From positions 62,001-126,000 of the forward strand of contig NZ_JACHVP010000003.1 in the NCBI RefSeq assembly GCF_014190775.1: a stretch of 64,000 nt of DNA. Reading direction: 5' to 3'. Source of the stretch: Leifsonia aquatica (GTDB lineage Bacteria > Actinomycetota > Actinomycetes > Actinomycetales > Microbacteriaceae). The notes beneath the pieces are model-generated. The model did no database searches and was not told the origin of the DNA. It was given only the letters and a program-made list of their open reading frames with translations. Below, piece by piece: positions 51,667-59,460 of the stretch (position 1 is its first letter; each line of letters starts with the position of its first letter). A program made the position numbers and the translations under genes.

Positions 51667-52151
51667 GGCGCCCCTCGCGGGCCGTGCGCATCGCAGCACT
51701 GTTGGCCGCGGTGAGTGTCGCCCTGTCCCTCTGCGGCTGTGCCGAGTCATTGCGAGGGAAAGCCCAGAAGCAACTCGAGTCAAGCGTTGCTGACGCGTCC
51801 AGAAGCCTCGGACAGGCTGCCGTGACTGCCGAAGATGCCATCGATCTTGTCCATCGAAGCCCGCTGATCGACTACAGCCGTTACAAAGCCAAGCCAGACT
51901 CCGTCAGTGTCTTTGCGACAGGCTGGTACGACGTCTACCAGGATGGCGACCACGTCGCGATATTCGTGCTCGCCCGCGGAAGCGCGAGCTCCGGCGGCGG
52001 ATTGATGTACTCCGACCAGCTCGTCTTCCGCTGCGTCAAACTCGAGGTAGAACTCGGAACGAAATCGACGTCGGCACAGATGACGAGAATCGACTGTCCT
52101 GCGGACATCAGGAAACTCGCGCACATCACGAAAGAGACTCCGGAAATCTGA
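51663..52151 (+). CDS. Putative lipoprotein
   Basis: A 162-residue protein, ATG 51663 overlapping the previous stop as ATGA. The N-terminus (RIAALLAAVSVALSLCGCAE) is a signal peptide with a lipobox ending LCGC, so a lipid-anchored protein on the outer membrane face is expected. The mature part is helical at first (LRGKAQKQLESSVADASRSL), then beta-like with DGDHVAIFVLARGSASSGGG and paired cysteines (VFRCVKLE, IDCPADI). No known domain. It is the last gene of the secreted-hydrolase operon; repeat copy B with its terminator follows about 170 bases later. Confidence 0.7.
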   Translation: MRRPSRAVRIAALLAAVSVALSLCGCAESLRGKAQKQLESSVADASRSLGQAAVTAEDAIDLVHRSPLIDYSRYKAKPDSVSVFATGWYDVYQDGDHVAIFVLARGSASSGGGLMYSDQLVFRCVKLEVELGTKSTSAQMTRIDCPADIRKLAHITKETPEI

Positions 52152-52323
52152 GGGCTCTGGGAACAGGTCAGGAGATGCAGAAACGCGCGGATGAAGAATG
52201 TGACTCGTGAGAATAGCCGCCTGAATGGGCTCATCCGGAGGGAGCGATTTTCGCTCGTCACGGATTGGCGACTCGTCATTCGTCTGCGCGAGAGTTGTCC
52301 CCCGTGGTGGCCGCGTCGACCGG

Positions 52324-52524
52324 CAGGGGATTATTTCTGAGACTCCAGGGGATTACCAGAACAGGCGCCCGCGCCACGACTGGGCTGTAGAGGACCTTAG
52401 ATAGGCCCGCCAGAGAAGCCCCCGGAATCGCAGTGATCCCGGGGGTTTTGCGTACCACGCTCACGTAATTTCAGTACGACTCCACGAGTCGGCAGCCGCG
52501 GCGTCGCACGCCGCCGAGCGCGCT
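52324..52524 (+). repeat. Dispersed repeat copy B with terminator and right-hand block
   Basis: Left block 52324-52376 (caggggatt, caggggatta, cccgcgcca), core accttagataggcccgccag at 52393-52412, then an intrinsic terminator: gcccccgga and tcccgggggttttg at about 52417-52449. A right-hand block, ggcgtcgcac-gccgccgagcgcgct, lies at 52500-52524 and recurs directly joined to the left block in copy C. Confidence 0.75.
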
Positions 52525-52644
52525 CTACCTCTCGCCGCTGAAATCACGAACGTGTGCCGTCCAGAGCCCACGATTCGTGGCTGCCCGCCCGAAGCACGAC
52601 CTCGACGATGGTTCCAGCCGGCGAATTGGGAAGAATGTCTGAGT

Positions 52645-52982
52645 ATGGATCGGCAGGACGCGGCGAGCCTAACCCTTGGCGTCTACAACTGGTACCTAGA
52701 TGAAGACAAGTTTTCGACGAAGACCTACCACGTGCCTCTTTCAGGTTTCACGTACACGAATCAGATTTGGAAGAACATGCAGGGTCACTTCACGGCGCTC
52801 AATGCCCCCAAGCCTCGAACCACACCAAGGCGGTCGGACGGTACGAGCGGATCGGTGCGTGCAGGCACACCGTCCAGCACGGTTGCTCACAACACAAACT
52901 ACGGTCGCAGACGTTTCTTCTAGCCAACGAGGGTTGGGGCGGATGCGCGATTGCAGTTCGTAATGAGTATCGGAGCAAAAAG
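52645..52982 (+). pseudogene. Frameshifted small gene of unknown family
   Basis: ATG 52645 opens a protein-like frame (MDRQDAASLTLGVYNWYLDE, then TYHVPLSGFTYTNQIWKNMQ) that stays convincing to about 52800. The next frame continues with equally protein-like sequence (HTKAVGRYERIGACRHTVQH, RSQTFLLANEGWGGCAIAVR) to about 52975. One frameshift near 52805 joins them into a roughly 110-residue protein with three cysteines. I do not recognise the family. Disabled, unless the frameshift is an error. Confidence 0.55.
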
Positions 52983-53420
52983 TTGAACCTCATTTCGAGG
53001 CTACGCAGTACGCCCGTTGCGGTACGGGTGGCCAGCTTGCTTGTTAGTGCCCGCTTTGCGGTGTCCGTCGTGGCACTGCTCGTTGGTGTTGTAGTCCAGG
53101 GGGTGGCGGGTCCGTCCGACTTGAGAGACCCGCGGACCGGACATGTGCCTTCTGTCGCGGTGACCGTCGTCATTCTCATCGTCCAGATTGCTGGTGTGCT
53201 TATTTGGTTGTTGCTTCCGGTGATTCTCCTTGTTCCTGTGAGCCGGGGTTACCGCTGGGGTCGCTGGGTGCTCTCGGGCATAGCCGCCGTGAATCTCTTG
53301 TTTTCGCTGTCGAGTGTGCAGATAGCATTGGTGTGGATCCCGTCGACGATGTTGCTCGTGGGGGCCGCGCTACTATGGGCCCCGAGCTCGAGACGGTTTT
53401 TCGCCAACGCACCCGAATGA
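52983..53420 (+). CDS. Hypothetical four-helix membrane protein
   Basis: A 145-residue protein from TTG 52983 (weak ggag upstream), in the frame that ends the preceding broken gene. Four hydrophobic helices are visible: FAVSVVALLVGVVVQGVAG, VAVTVVILIVQIAGVLIWLL, a short loop with VPVSRGYRWGRWVLSGIAAV, then VQIALVWIPSTMLLVGAALL. The GYRWGRW turn is typical of small DUF-type membrane proteins of actinobacteria. It is possible that it was once fused to, or co-translated with, the upstream broken gene. Lies between repeat copies B and C. Confidence 0.55.
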   Translation: MNLISRLRSTPVAVRVASLLVSARFAVSVVALLVGVVVQGVAGPSDLRDPRTGHVPSVAVTVVILIVQIAGVLIWLLLPVILLVPVSRGYRWGRWVLSGIAAVNLLFSLSSVQIALVWIPSTMLLVGAALLWAPSSRRFFANAPE

Positions 53421-53519
53421 AGATGGCTCGATCGATTGCGGCGGTTGCGCGTCTGACAAGACCTCAAGGCCGTACAGGCCGATGCCCGTAGTTTCTCGCC
53501 GTAAACGCCGATCGCTGTA

Positions 53520-53670
53520 GGGTCCGGGCGCGCGTGCCTTGGCTGGCAAACAGGCGACCAAGTTCCTCGGCCCGGCGGCCTCGGGGGATTTTCTTCCGGG
53601 TGTCAGGGGATTCTCGAAATTCGTGCCCGCGCCACCGGTAGCCACGGCGTCGCACCCCGCCGAGCGCGCT
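53520..53670 (+). repeat. Dispersed repeat copy C (left block joined directly to right block)
   Basis: 53520-53634 matches copy D at 54440 in order: ggtccgggcgcg, gccttggctggcaaacagg, cgaccaagttcc, gggggattttcttccggg, caggggattctcgaaatt, cccgcgcca. Instead of the ccttagat core and terminator it continues at once with the right-hand block ggcgtcgcaccccgccgagc (53646-53670) seen in copy B. It looks like a deletion or recombination product. Confidence 0.75.
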
Positions 53671-53757
53671 GGACTGGAATCCACCAGCCGGCGAAGACTC
53701 TGGCGAGGACCTGATTCCAGAAGAGCTCGACGGATAGGCAAGAGAAAGAGGATCGGG

Positions 53758-54258
53758 ATGAATGAAGGGCCGGTGCAGCCGCCCTCTGTCTTCGCCTATC
53801 GAATGACCGTGGGCCCAAGCTCCAGTCGCGCACGCATGATCGCGCTCTACGCTTTCGAGTTCCGGTCGCGGCCTCGATGGATTGCGGCCGGCGTGTTGGC
53901 CTGTCTGATGCTTGTGGCTGCGGTTGTGATGCTGATCGCGGGAGGCCCGCTCGCGTGGCAGTGGTGCCTCCTCTGGATCGGAGGATGCTTGTGGTCGCTG
54001 GTGCCTTTCGGAATTCAGATGATGCGCAATATCCGTGCGGCGGGCCGCAGAGATCGGGTGGGTGACATCCTGGAGAGCGCCTTCGACGATCGCGCGATGT
54101 GGATTCGAAACGGTGAGCGTCTTACCCGGCTTCCGTTCGATGAATACTCTCTCTCTGGTCGTTCGAAGCGATTCGGGTATCTGGCTCCGAGCGAACGCGG
54201 AAGGATGGGCGTTGTTCTTCCCGTCGAGTTGTTCCCGCAATCTCCCGGGGTGAAGTGA
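53758..54258 (+). CDS. Two-helix membrane protein, YcxB-like plan
   Basis: A 166-residue protein from ATG 53758 (gaaagaggatcggg upstream). A cytoplasmic start is followed by two adjoining hydrophobic helices (WIAAGVLACLMLVAAVVMLI and WQWCLLWIGGCLWSLVPFGI). The soluble C-terminal domain (DDRAMWIRNGERLTRLPFDE, then YLAPSERGRMGVVLPVELFP) follows the pattern of YcxB-like C-terminal domains. The true function of that family is unknown. The gene fills the interval between repeat copies C and D, as a single-gene cassette would. Frame upstream of the ATG is repeat DNA and is not coding. Confidence 0.62.
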   Translation: MNEGPVQPPSVFAYRMTVGPSSSRARMIALYAFEFRSRPRWIAAGVLACLMLVAAVVMLIAGGPLAWQWCLLWIGGCLWSLVPFGIQMMRNIRAAGRRDRVGDILESAFDDRAMWIRNGERLTRLPFDEYSLSGRSKRFGYLAPSERGRMGVVLPVELFPQSPGVK

Positions 54259-54439
54259 ACCGACGGTGTGTACTGGTACCCGAGCTTTCGTGTCGATGAA
54301 CAGTACGTCTATTGGCCAGTGCCGGCGCGGACATGGTGGGCAGCAGCCCTCAGCTCGGTTGTGGTCTGAGACGTATCGCGCATGGGCTGCAGCTTGTGAA
54401 ACACGCTCCGGCTGACAAGCCTGGCCGCCCGAGCAGCGA

Positions 54440-54632
54440 AGGGTCCCGGCGCGTGCTTTGGTCTGCGAACAGGCGACCATATTCCGTGGCCCGGCGCCCT
54501 GAGGGGATCTTCTTCCGGGGCTCAGGGGATCTCGAAATCCGTCCCCGCGCCAGCGCTGGTATCTGGGGCACCTTAGATAGGCCCGCGAGAGGAACCCCGC
54601 GGAATCGCAGCGAGCCCGGGGGTTTTCGTCGT
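54440..54632 (+). repeat. Dispersed repeat copy D with core and terminator
   Basis: The longest copy: ggtcccggcgcg at 54441, gcgaacaggcgaccat, ggggatcttcttccgggg, caggggatctcgaaatcc, cccgcgcca, then accttagataggcccgc at about 54569, and a terminator (ccgcggaatcgca-gagcccgggggtttt) ending near 54630. Beyond it the ordinary chromosome resumes with the MerR gene, so it may be the right boundary of the accessory region. Confidence 0.78.
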
Positions 54633-54677
54633 TTCGGCCCGGGGGCCGGGCCCCTCTGGAGCCGGCGACTCCCGGGC

Positions 54678-55004
54678 TCAGGCGAACCCGGGATCGTCCA
54701 TCCGAGCGTCGTCGGCGGCCTTGCCCCGCGCCTCCGCCAGATCCCGCCGCAGCGCCTCGTTCTGGTCCTCCAGATCGATCACCCGGCCGATGCCGGACAG
54801 GTGCAGCCCGTCGGCCTGGAGGTCGGCGATGCGGCGCATCCGTTCGACGTCGTCGGCGCTGTAGCGGCGTGTGCCGCCTGCCGTGCGGGCGGGGGTGAGC
54901 AGCCCCTTCTGCTCGTACAGGCGGAGCGTCGCCGGCGCCAGGCCGAGGAGTTCGGCGGCGATGGCCATGCTGTAGACCGGGCGAGCCGCGGGCGGTGTGT
55001 TCAT
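54678..55004 (-). CDS. MerR-family regulator (HspR-like)
   Basis: A 108-residue MerR-type protein, ATG 55004. The winged HTH is clear: VYSMAIAAELLGLAPATLRL, YEQKGLLTPARTAGGTRRYS, then DDVERMRRIADLQADGLHLS and GIGRVIDLEDQNEALRRDL. No cysteine metal-binding site. The ending is a short coiled coil. Size and motif are close to HspR, the heat-shock repressor. Its divergent neighbours are a small acidic protein and Hsp20. An inverted repeat lies 40 bases upstream of its start. Probably an autoregulating repressor or activator of the Hsp20 transcript. Confidence 0.88.
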   Translation of the reverse strand: MNTPPAARPVYSMAIAAELLGLAPATLRLYEQKGLLTPARTAGGTRRYSADDVERMRRIADLQADGLHLSGIGRVIDLEDQNEALRRDLAEARGKAADDARMDDPGFA

Positions 55005-55044
55005 CGCAGAAAGTCTGCAGAACAGGGTTGCATCCTGTCAATCA

Positions 55045-55067
55045 TTGATGTAGAAAATCTGTATCAA
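55045..55067. promoter_or_regulatory. Inverted repeat, likely MerR-family operator
   Basis: ttgatgtag-aaaat-ctgtatcaa: 9-base arms match at 7 of 9 positions, with perfect ttgat/atcaa ends, in the divergent region between the MerR gene and the Hsp20 transcript. MerR proteins bind such repeats between the -35 and -10 elements. Confidence 0.5.
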
Positions 55068-55104
55068 CTGATCCATATCTTGTCAGAGATGGAGGTGATG
55101 AGCC

Positions 55105-55389
55105 GTGACCGTGGCGGACAGTGTTGATCAGGTGTCGGCCGAGTTCGCCGACATCGTCTGCTCCGATCCGGAGTGGGTCGCTGCCGAGTTCGAGCAGATC
55201 GTCTCCGGCCTGTGGGACGAAGCGGCCCCCGCGTGCACCGCAGCATCCGGGTCCCATTCGGTGAGGGGACCGGCGAGCGGTGCTGCGCGTCGAGGCGACG
55301 GGGCATCGCGAACCCTGTGGTCGGCCGAGGTGCGCGCAACCACCCGCTCCCCACCGCGCCGGGCACGCCAGCTCGTCTGGCTCGTCTGA
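55105..55389 (+). CDS. Small protein preceding Hsp20
   Basis: A 94-residue frame from GTG 55105 (ggaggtgatgagcc site). The first 45 residues look real and acidic-helical (VTVADSVDQVSAEFADIVCS, then DPEWVAAEFEQIVSGLWDEA), as in short proteins found beside hsp20 in Microbacteriaceae. The second half is Arg/Ser/Ala-rich and less convincing, so a downstream frameshift or a shorter protein is possible. No known domain. It lies 75 bases before hsp20 and is probably co-transcribed under the same operator. Confidence 0.55.
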   Translation: MTVADSVDQVSAEFADIVCSDPEWVAAEFEQIVSGLWDEAAPACTAASGSHSVRGPASGAARRGDGASRTLWSAEVRATTRSPPRRARQLVWLV

Positions 55390-55463
55390 CCCGGAAAGCA
55401 GCACAGCAGTAAGCAGTTCTGGCGGCCCGGAGTGCCGCCACCGATCGGAAGGAGAATCTCACC

Positions 55464-55892
55464 ATGTCGATGTCATTCGATCCTTTCAGCCAGCTGGACC
55501 GCATCGCCCAGAGCGTGTTCGACACCAGCCGGCAGCCGCGCCTGATGCCGGTGGACCTGTTCCGCGAGGGTGATCGGTACGTGCTGAACGCCGACCTCCC
55601 CGGCGTCGACCCGGGCTCGGTCGATATCGATGTCGACGGCCACCTGTTGACCATCCGCGCCCAGCGCTCCGCCGGCAACCGGGAGAACTTCCGGTGGCTC
55701 GCCCAGGAGCGCCCGTTCGGCTCCTACATGCGGCAGTTCACCATCGGTGACGACGTGGATGCGGAGGCCATCAGCGCCAGCTACGACAACGGCGTGCTCA
55801 GCGTCGTCATCCCGATCGCGGAGCGCGCCAAGCCGCGCAAGATCCAGGTCGAGTCCGCGGCCGAGAACGGCCGGAAGGCCGTGGCCGCCTGA
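55464..55892 (+). CDS. hsp20: Hsp20/alpha-crystallin small heat-shock protein
   Basis: A 142-residue small heat-shock protein, ATG 55464 after aaggaga. The alpha-crystallin domain covers about residues 35-125: PVDLFREGDRYVLNADLPGV, DPGSVDIDVDGHLLTIRAQR, the hydrophobic loop FGSYMRQFTIGDDVDAEAIS, and ASYDNGVLSVVIPIAERAKP. The last is the conserved (A)xxxxGVL signature. A short C-terminal tail (KPRKIQVE) carries the I-x-V-type motif that caps neighbouring subunits. It holds unfolding proteins in an ATP-independent way as oligomers in the cytoplasm. It ends at a strong hairpin terminator. Confidence 0.95.
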   Translation: MSMSFDPFSQLDRIAQSVFDTSRQPRLMPVDLFREGDRYVLNADLPGVDPGSVDIDVDGHLLTIRAQRSAGNRENFRWLAQERPFGSYMRQFTIGDDVDAEAISASYDNGVLSVVIPIAERAKPRKIQVESAAENGRKAVAA

Positions 55893-55924
55893 CCGTCGCG
55901 CGGAGCGCTTCTCGACAGAAACGA

Positions 55925-55954
55925 CGGCGCACCCGGGGCATCCCGGGTGCGCCG
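55925..55954 (+). terminator. Hairpin terminator after hsp20
   Basis: cggcgcacccggg (55925-55937) pairs perfectly with cccgggtgcgccg (55942-55954) around a 4-base loop; the following T-run is weak (ttcgct). Confidence 0.75.
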
Positions 55955-55984
55955 TTCGCTGTGCAGTCGAAGGGATCACACGCT

Positions 55985-56041
55985 TGCAAATAAGTATCAA
56001 TTAAGTCACGCAAACTCCCAGCTTGTGCAAATCATTTGACA
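55985..56041. promoter_or_regulatory. Promoter/operator region of the galactoside operon
   Basis: Two AT-rich, partly symmetrical sites, tgcaaataagtatca (55985-55999) and tgcaaatcatttgaca (56026-56041), lie upstream of the permease operon. The second overlaps a consensus-like -35 (ttgaca, 56036-56041). The first resembles the site in front of the RpiR regulator (63189-63203), with 11 of 15 bases matching its complement. Likely RpiR-type operators, by inference. Confidence 0.4.
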
Positions 56042-56111
56042 AGCGTCGGCGTCGCATGCGAATCTCTACTCCAGCAGCACGGCCCCCACGGCCCGCACGG
56101 ATAGGACTCCC

Positions 56112-57029
56112 ATGACGACGATGTCGAGCACGACACCGGTGACGGCGCGGCAGACGCGCCGCCGCCGTCCGCGCCGCTCCCTGATCGGCTGGGCCTTCGT
56201 CGCACCGTTCACGATCGCGTTCGCCTTCGTGCTCATCGCGCCGCTCGGTTACACGGTCTACCTCAGCCTCTTCCAGCACCGGCTCATCGGGGGCAACACA
56301 TTCGTCGGCCTGACGAACTACGTCGAGCAGCTCACCAGCCCCGACTTCTGGGATGCGCTCCTGCGGGTGTGCCTCTACCTCGTCGTGTTCGTCCCCGTCA
56401 TGCTCGGGCTCGCCCTCCTGACCGCGCTGGCCCTGGACTCGGCCCGGCTGCACGCCCCGCGGCTGTTCCGCCTCACGATCTTCCTGCCGCACGCGGTGCC
56501 CGGCGTGGTGGCCGCCCTGCTCTGGGGATACATGTACGGCACGCACTTCGGTCTCGTCGGCAACATCGACGACTTCCTCGGGATCACCCTCCCTGACCCG
56601 CTGTCGGGCAACCTCGTGCTGCTCTCGATCGGCAACATCATGGTGTGGCTGACGATGGGCTACAACATGCTCGTCTTCTACTCGGCGCTCCGCGTCGTGC
56701 CGACGGAGCTGTACGAGGCCGCCGACATCGACGGCGCGGGCCCGTGGCGCGTGATCGCGGCGATCAAGCTGCCGGCGATCCGTCCGGCGCTCGTGGTGAC
56801 GGTGATGTTCTCGACCATCGCGGCATTCCAGCTCTTCAACGAGCCGAACATCCTCAAGGCTCTGGCGCCCAACGCGATCAGCTCGCACTTCACGCCGAAC
56901 ATGTACGCCTACAACCTCTCCTTCGCCGGCCAGCAGTTCAACTCGGCCGCCACCGTGGCGATCGTCATGGGTGTCATCACGATGATCGTCGCCTACGCGA
57001 TCCAGCGCGTCGGAAACCGAAAGGGCTGA
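56112..57029 (+). CDS. Sugar ABC transporter permease (MalF-type)
   Basis: A 305-residue inner-membrane protein, ATG 56112. Six hydrophobic helices are seen, with the first after a basic tail (RRSLIGWAFVAPFTIAFAFV). The EAA loop that docks the ATPase is ELYEAADIDGAGPWRVIAAI with KLPAIRPAL. It belongs to the CUT1 carbohydrate-uptake class. Three bases separate it from the second permease. No ATPase gene lies in this window; CUT1 systems often share one MsiK-type ATPase encoded elsewhere. With two beta-galactosidase genes nearby, the substrate is probably a galactoside. Confidence 0.92.
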   Translation: MTTMSSTTPVTARQTRRRRPRRSLIGWAFVAPFTIAFAFVLIAPLGYTVYLSLFQHRLIGGNTFVGLTNYVEQLTSPDFWDALLRVCLYLVVFVPVMLGLALLTALALDSARLHAPRLFRLTIFLPHAVPGVVAALLWGYMYGTHFGLVGNIDDFLGITLPDPLSGNLVLLSIGNIMVWLTMGYNMLVFYSALRVVPTELYEAADIDGAGPWRVIAAIKLPAIRPALVVTVMFSTIAAFQLFNEPNILKALAPNAISSHFTPNMYAYNLSFAGQQFNSAATVAIVMGVITMIVAYAIQRVGNRKG

Positions 57030-57032
57030 ACC

Positions 57033-57965
57033 ATGGCCATCGCCACTCTCCAGCGGCCGTCCGGCACCGAGCCCCGCACCGCCGACGACGGACGCCCGGC
57101 CCCGCGCCGGCGCGGCGGGATCAAGCCGCGCAAATCCTGGCTGCTCACCGCCCTCATGTCGGTGCTCTTCGCGTACAGCATGCTCCCGCTGTTCTGGCTC
57201 GTCGTCAGCTCCACCAAGACCCAGGGCGCCCTCGCCTCGAGCTTCGGCCTCTGGTTCTCCGGGCCGTTCGCGTTCTGGGACAACGTGGTCCAGGTGTTCA
57301 CCTACCAGGACGGCACCTTCGGCCGGTGGGTGCTCAACACCATCCTCTACACCGTGGTCGGCGCGATCGGCTCGACGTTCCTCGCCACGCTCGGCGGCTA
57401 CGGGCTGGCGAAGTTCGACTTCCCCGGCAAGCGCGTGCTGTTCGCGGTCATCATCGGAGCCGTGGCCGTCCCCGGCTCGGCGCTCGCCGTCCCGACCTTC
57501 CTGCTGTTCAGCCAGCTCGGCCTCACCAACACCCCGTGGGCGGTGTTCATCCCGTCGCTGGTCTCGTCGTTCGGGCTGTTCCTGATGTGGAGTTATTCGC
57601 GCGAAGCGGTGCCCAACGAACTCCTCGAGGCGGCACGGATGGACGGAGCGGGGGAGTTCCGGACCTTCTTCACGATCTCGTCCCGGCTCCTCGCCCCCGG
57701 TGTCGTCTCGGTGCTGCTGCTCGATGTCGTCGGCACCTGGAACAACTACTTCCTGCCCCTGATCATGCTGAGCGACCCGAAGTGGTACCCGCTGACCGTC
57801 GGCCTCAACCAGTGGAGCGAGCAGGCCAACACGGCCGGTGGTGAGACGGTCTTCAACCTCGTGATCACCGGCTCCCTGCTCACCATCGTCCCCCTCATCA
57901 TCGCCTTCCTCTTCCTGCAGCGGTTCTGGCAGTCCGGCCTCGCCGCCGGAAGCGTGAAGGCGTGA
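57033..57965 (+). CDS. Sugar ABC transporter permease (MalG-type)
   Basis: A 310-residue inner-membrane protein, ATG 57033, three bases after its partner. It has a 35-residue basic Pro/Arg-rich cytoplasmic start, then six helices. The EAA motif is ELLEAARMDGAGEFRTFFTI, followed by SSRLLAPGVVSVLLLDVVGT with WNNYFLPLIML, typical of the CUT1 second permease. It forms the translocation channel with the MalF-type subunit. The downstream binding-protein gene follows after 41 bases. Substrate inferred to be a galactoside. Confidence 0.92.
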   Translation: MAIATLQRPSGTEPRTADDGRPAPRRRGGIKPRKSWLLTALMSVLFAYSMLPLFWLVVSSTKTQGALASSFGLWFSGPFAFWDNVVQVFTYQDGTFGRWVLNTILYTVVGAIGSTFLATLGGYGLAKFDFPGKRVLFAVIIGAVAVPGSALAVPTFLLFSQLGLTNTPWAVFIPSLVSSFGLFLMWSYSREAVPNELLEAARMDGAGEFRTFFTISSRLLAPGVVSVLLLDVVGTWNNYFLPLIMLSDPKWYPLTVGLNQWSEQANTAGGETVFNLVITGSLLTIVPLIIAFLFLQRFWQSGLAAGSVKA

Positions 57966-58006
57966 CACGTCCGGTTCCCCGGCAACCAAGAAAGGTGCAC
58001 ACCCGA

Positions 58007-59380
58007 ATGATCAACCACAGCCGCTGGCGACTCGGTGCGAAGAAGCTCGTCGTCGCCGCCTCCGTGGGTCTCGCCGTCACAGCGGGTCTCGCAGGATGCT
58101 CCGGCGCCTCCTCCTCCGCCGGCGACACCCCCTCGGCGAGCGTCACCCAGGCGCAGATCGACGCCGCGATGAAGAAGAAGACGACGATCACCATCTGGAC
58201 CTGGGCCACCACCCTGGGCGGAATCGTCGACGCGTTCGAGAAGAAGTACCCGGACATCACGGTGAACGTGGTGAACGTGGGCACGGGCGCCGCGCATTAC
58301 CAGAAGCTCGAGAACGCGATCAAGGCCGGCTCCGGCGCCCCCGATCTCGCGACCGTCGAGTACCAGACCATCCCGCAGTTCGCGCTCGAGGGAAGCCTGG
58401 TCGACCTGAACACCTTCGGCTACGGGAAGTACAAGGACCTCTTCACGCCGGCCATCTGGAATTCGACCAACGTCAACGGCGGACTCTACGAGCTCCCGCA
58501 CAACGCCGGCCCGACCGCGATGTTCTACAACAAGTCCGTCTTCGACAAGTACGGTCTCGACGCGCCGACGACGTGGGCGGAGTACGCGGCCGACGCGAAG
58601 ACGATCCACGAGGCCGACCCGACCGCGTACATCGCCGCCGACACCGGAGACGCGGGGATGGTCTCCAGCATGCTGTGGCAGGCGGGCGCCAAGCCCTTCC
58701 AGGTCTCGGGAACGTCCGACGTCTCGATCGACTTCTCCGGCGCCGACGAGAAGAAGTTCACCGACTTCTATCAGCCGCTTCTGGACGACAAGCTCCTCAT
58801 GCCGGCCTCCGGCTTCAGCAACGACTGGTACCAGGGCCTCGCCAACGGCAAGATCGCGACCGTCGTCAGTGGAGCGTGGATGGCCGGGTCGCTCAAGTCC
58901 AGCGTGCCGACCGGTGCGGGCCAGTGGCGCGTCGCACCGATGCCGCAGTACGAAGCGGGCAAGACCGCCAGCGCCATGAACGGCGGCGGCGGGTACGCGA
59001 TGCTCAAGCAGAGCCCGAAGCAGCGTCAGCTGGTCGCGGCCGAGTTCCTGAAGTTCATGGAGACGGACAGCCAGGCCATCCAGCTCTCCATCGCGGCCGG
59101 GCAGTTCCCGGCGACGGTCAAGGAGCAGAACTCCAGCGAGTTCCTCGAGGCGAAGAACGACTACTTCGGTGGCCAGCAGATCAACAAGATCTTCTCCCAG
59201 TCGGCCGCGGACGCCCTCAAGGGCTGGCAGTACCTGCCCTACCAGTCGTACGCGAACTCCGTGTTCAGCGACACCGCCGGGCAGGCCTGGGTCGGCAAGA
59301 CGACCCTGCAGGACGGGCTGAAGGCCTGGGGCGACAAGCTCGTCACCTACGGCAAGCAGCAGGGCTTCACCGTCAAGTAG
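58007..59380 (+). CDS. Extracellular sugar-binding lipoprotein
   Basis: A 457-residue CUT1 solute-binding protein. ATG 58007 (MINHSRWRLGAKKLVVAASV) puts the signal peptide at the start; the frame is open to 57962. The lipobox is TAGLAGCSG, with Cys at about residue 32. The mature fold begins TTITIWTWATTLGGIVDAFE and contains YPDITVNVVNVGTGAAHYQK, then LPHNAGPTAMFYNKSVFDKY, a hallmark segment of the family. Trp-rich ends line the sugar site. It is anchored outside the cell and delivers sugar to the two permeases encoded upstream. The ATPase is missing from the locus. Confidence 0.93.
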   Translation: MINHSRWRLGAKKLVVAASVGLAVTAGLAGCSGASSSAGDTPSASVTQAQIDAAMKKKTTITIWTWATTLGGIVDAFEKKYPDITVNVVNVGTGAAHYQKLENAIKAGSGAPDLATVEYQTIPQFALEGSLVDLNTFGYGKYKDLFTPAIWNSTNVNGGLYELPHNAGPTAMFYNKSVFDKYGLDAPTTWAEYAADAKTIHEADPTAYIAADTGDAGMVSSMLWQAGAKPFQVSGTSDVSIDFSGADEKKFTDFYQPLLDDKLLMPASGFSNDWYQGLANGKIATVVSGAWMAGSLKSSVPTGAGQWRVAPMPQYEAGKTASAMNGGGGYAMLKQSPKQRQLVAAEFLKFMETDSQAIQLSIAAGQFPATVKEQNSSEFLEAKNDYFGGQQINKIFSQSAADALKGWQYLPYQSYANSVFSDTAGQAWVGKTTLQDGLKAWGDKLVTYGKQQGFTVK

Positions 59381-59460
59381 AGAACGCGGAGCGGCCGGTG
59401 CGGGGGAGCATCGGCCGCTCCTCTGCGTCGCCGTGCCGCATCCCAGCCTCCAGGAGTGTC

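Noticed and set aside
41713-54632. Integron-type attC cassette array
   Set aside because: Repeat copies are longer than and unlike attC sites, have no visible R-box pairs (gttrrry), and no integron integrase is in the window.
53464-55041. A long minus-strand open frame of over 500 codons
   Set aside because: It runs through repeat copies C and D and over real genes on both strands, is Arg/Pro/Ser-rich, and has no domain or ribosome site. A GC-bias shadow.
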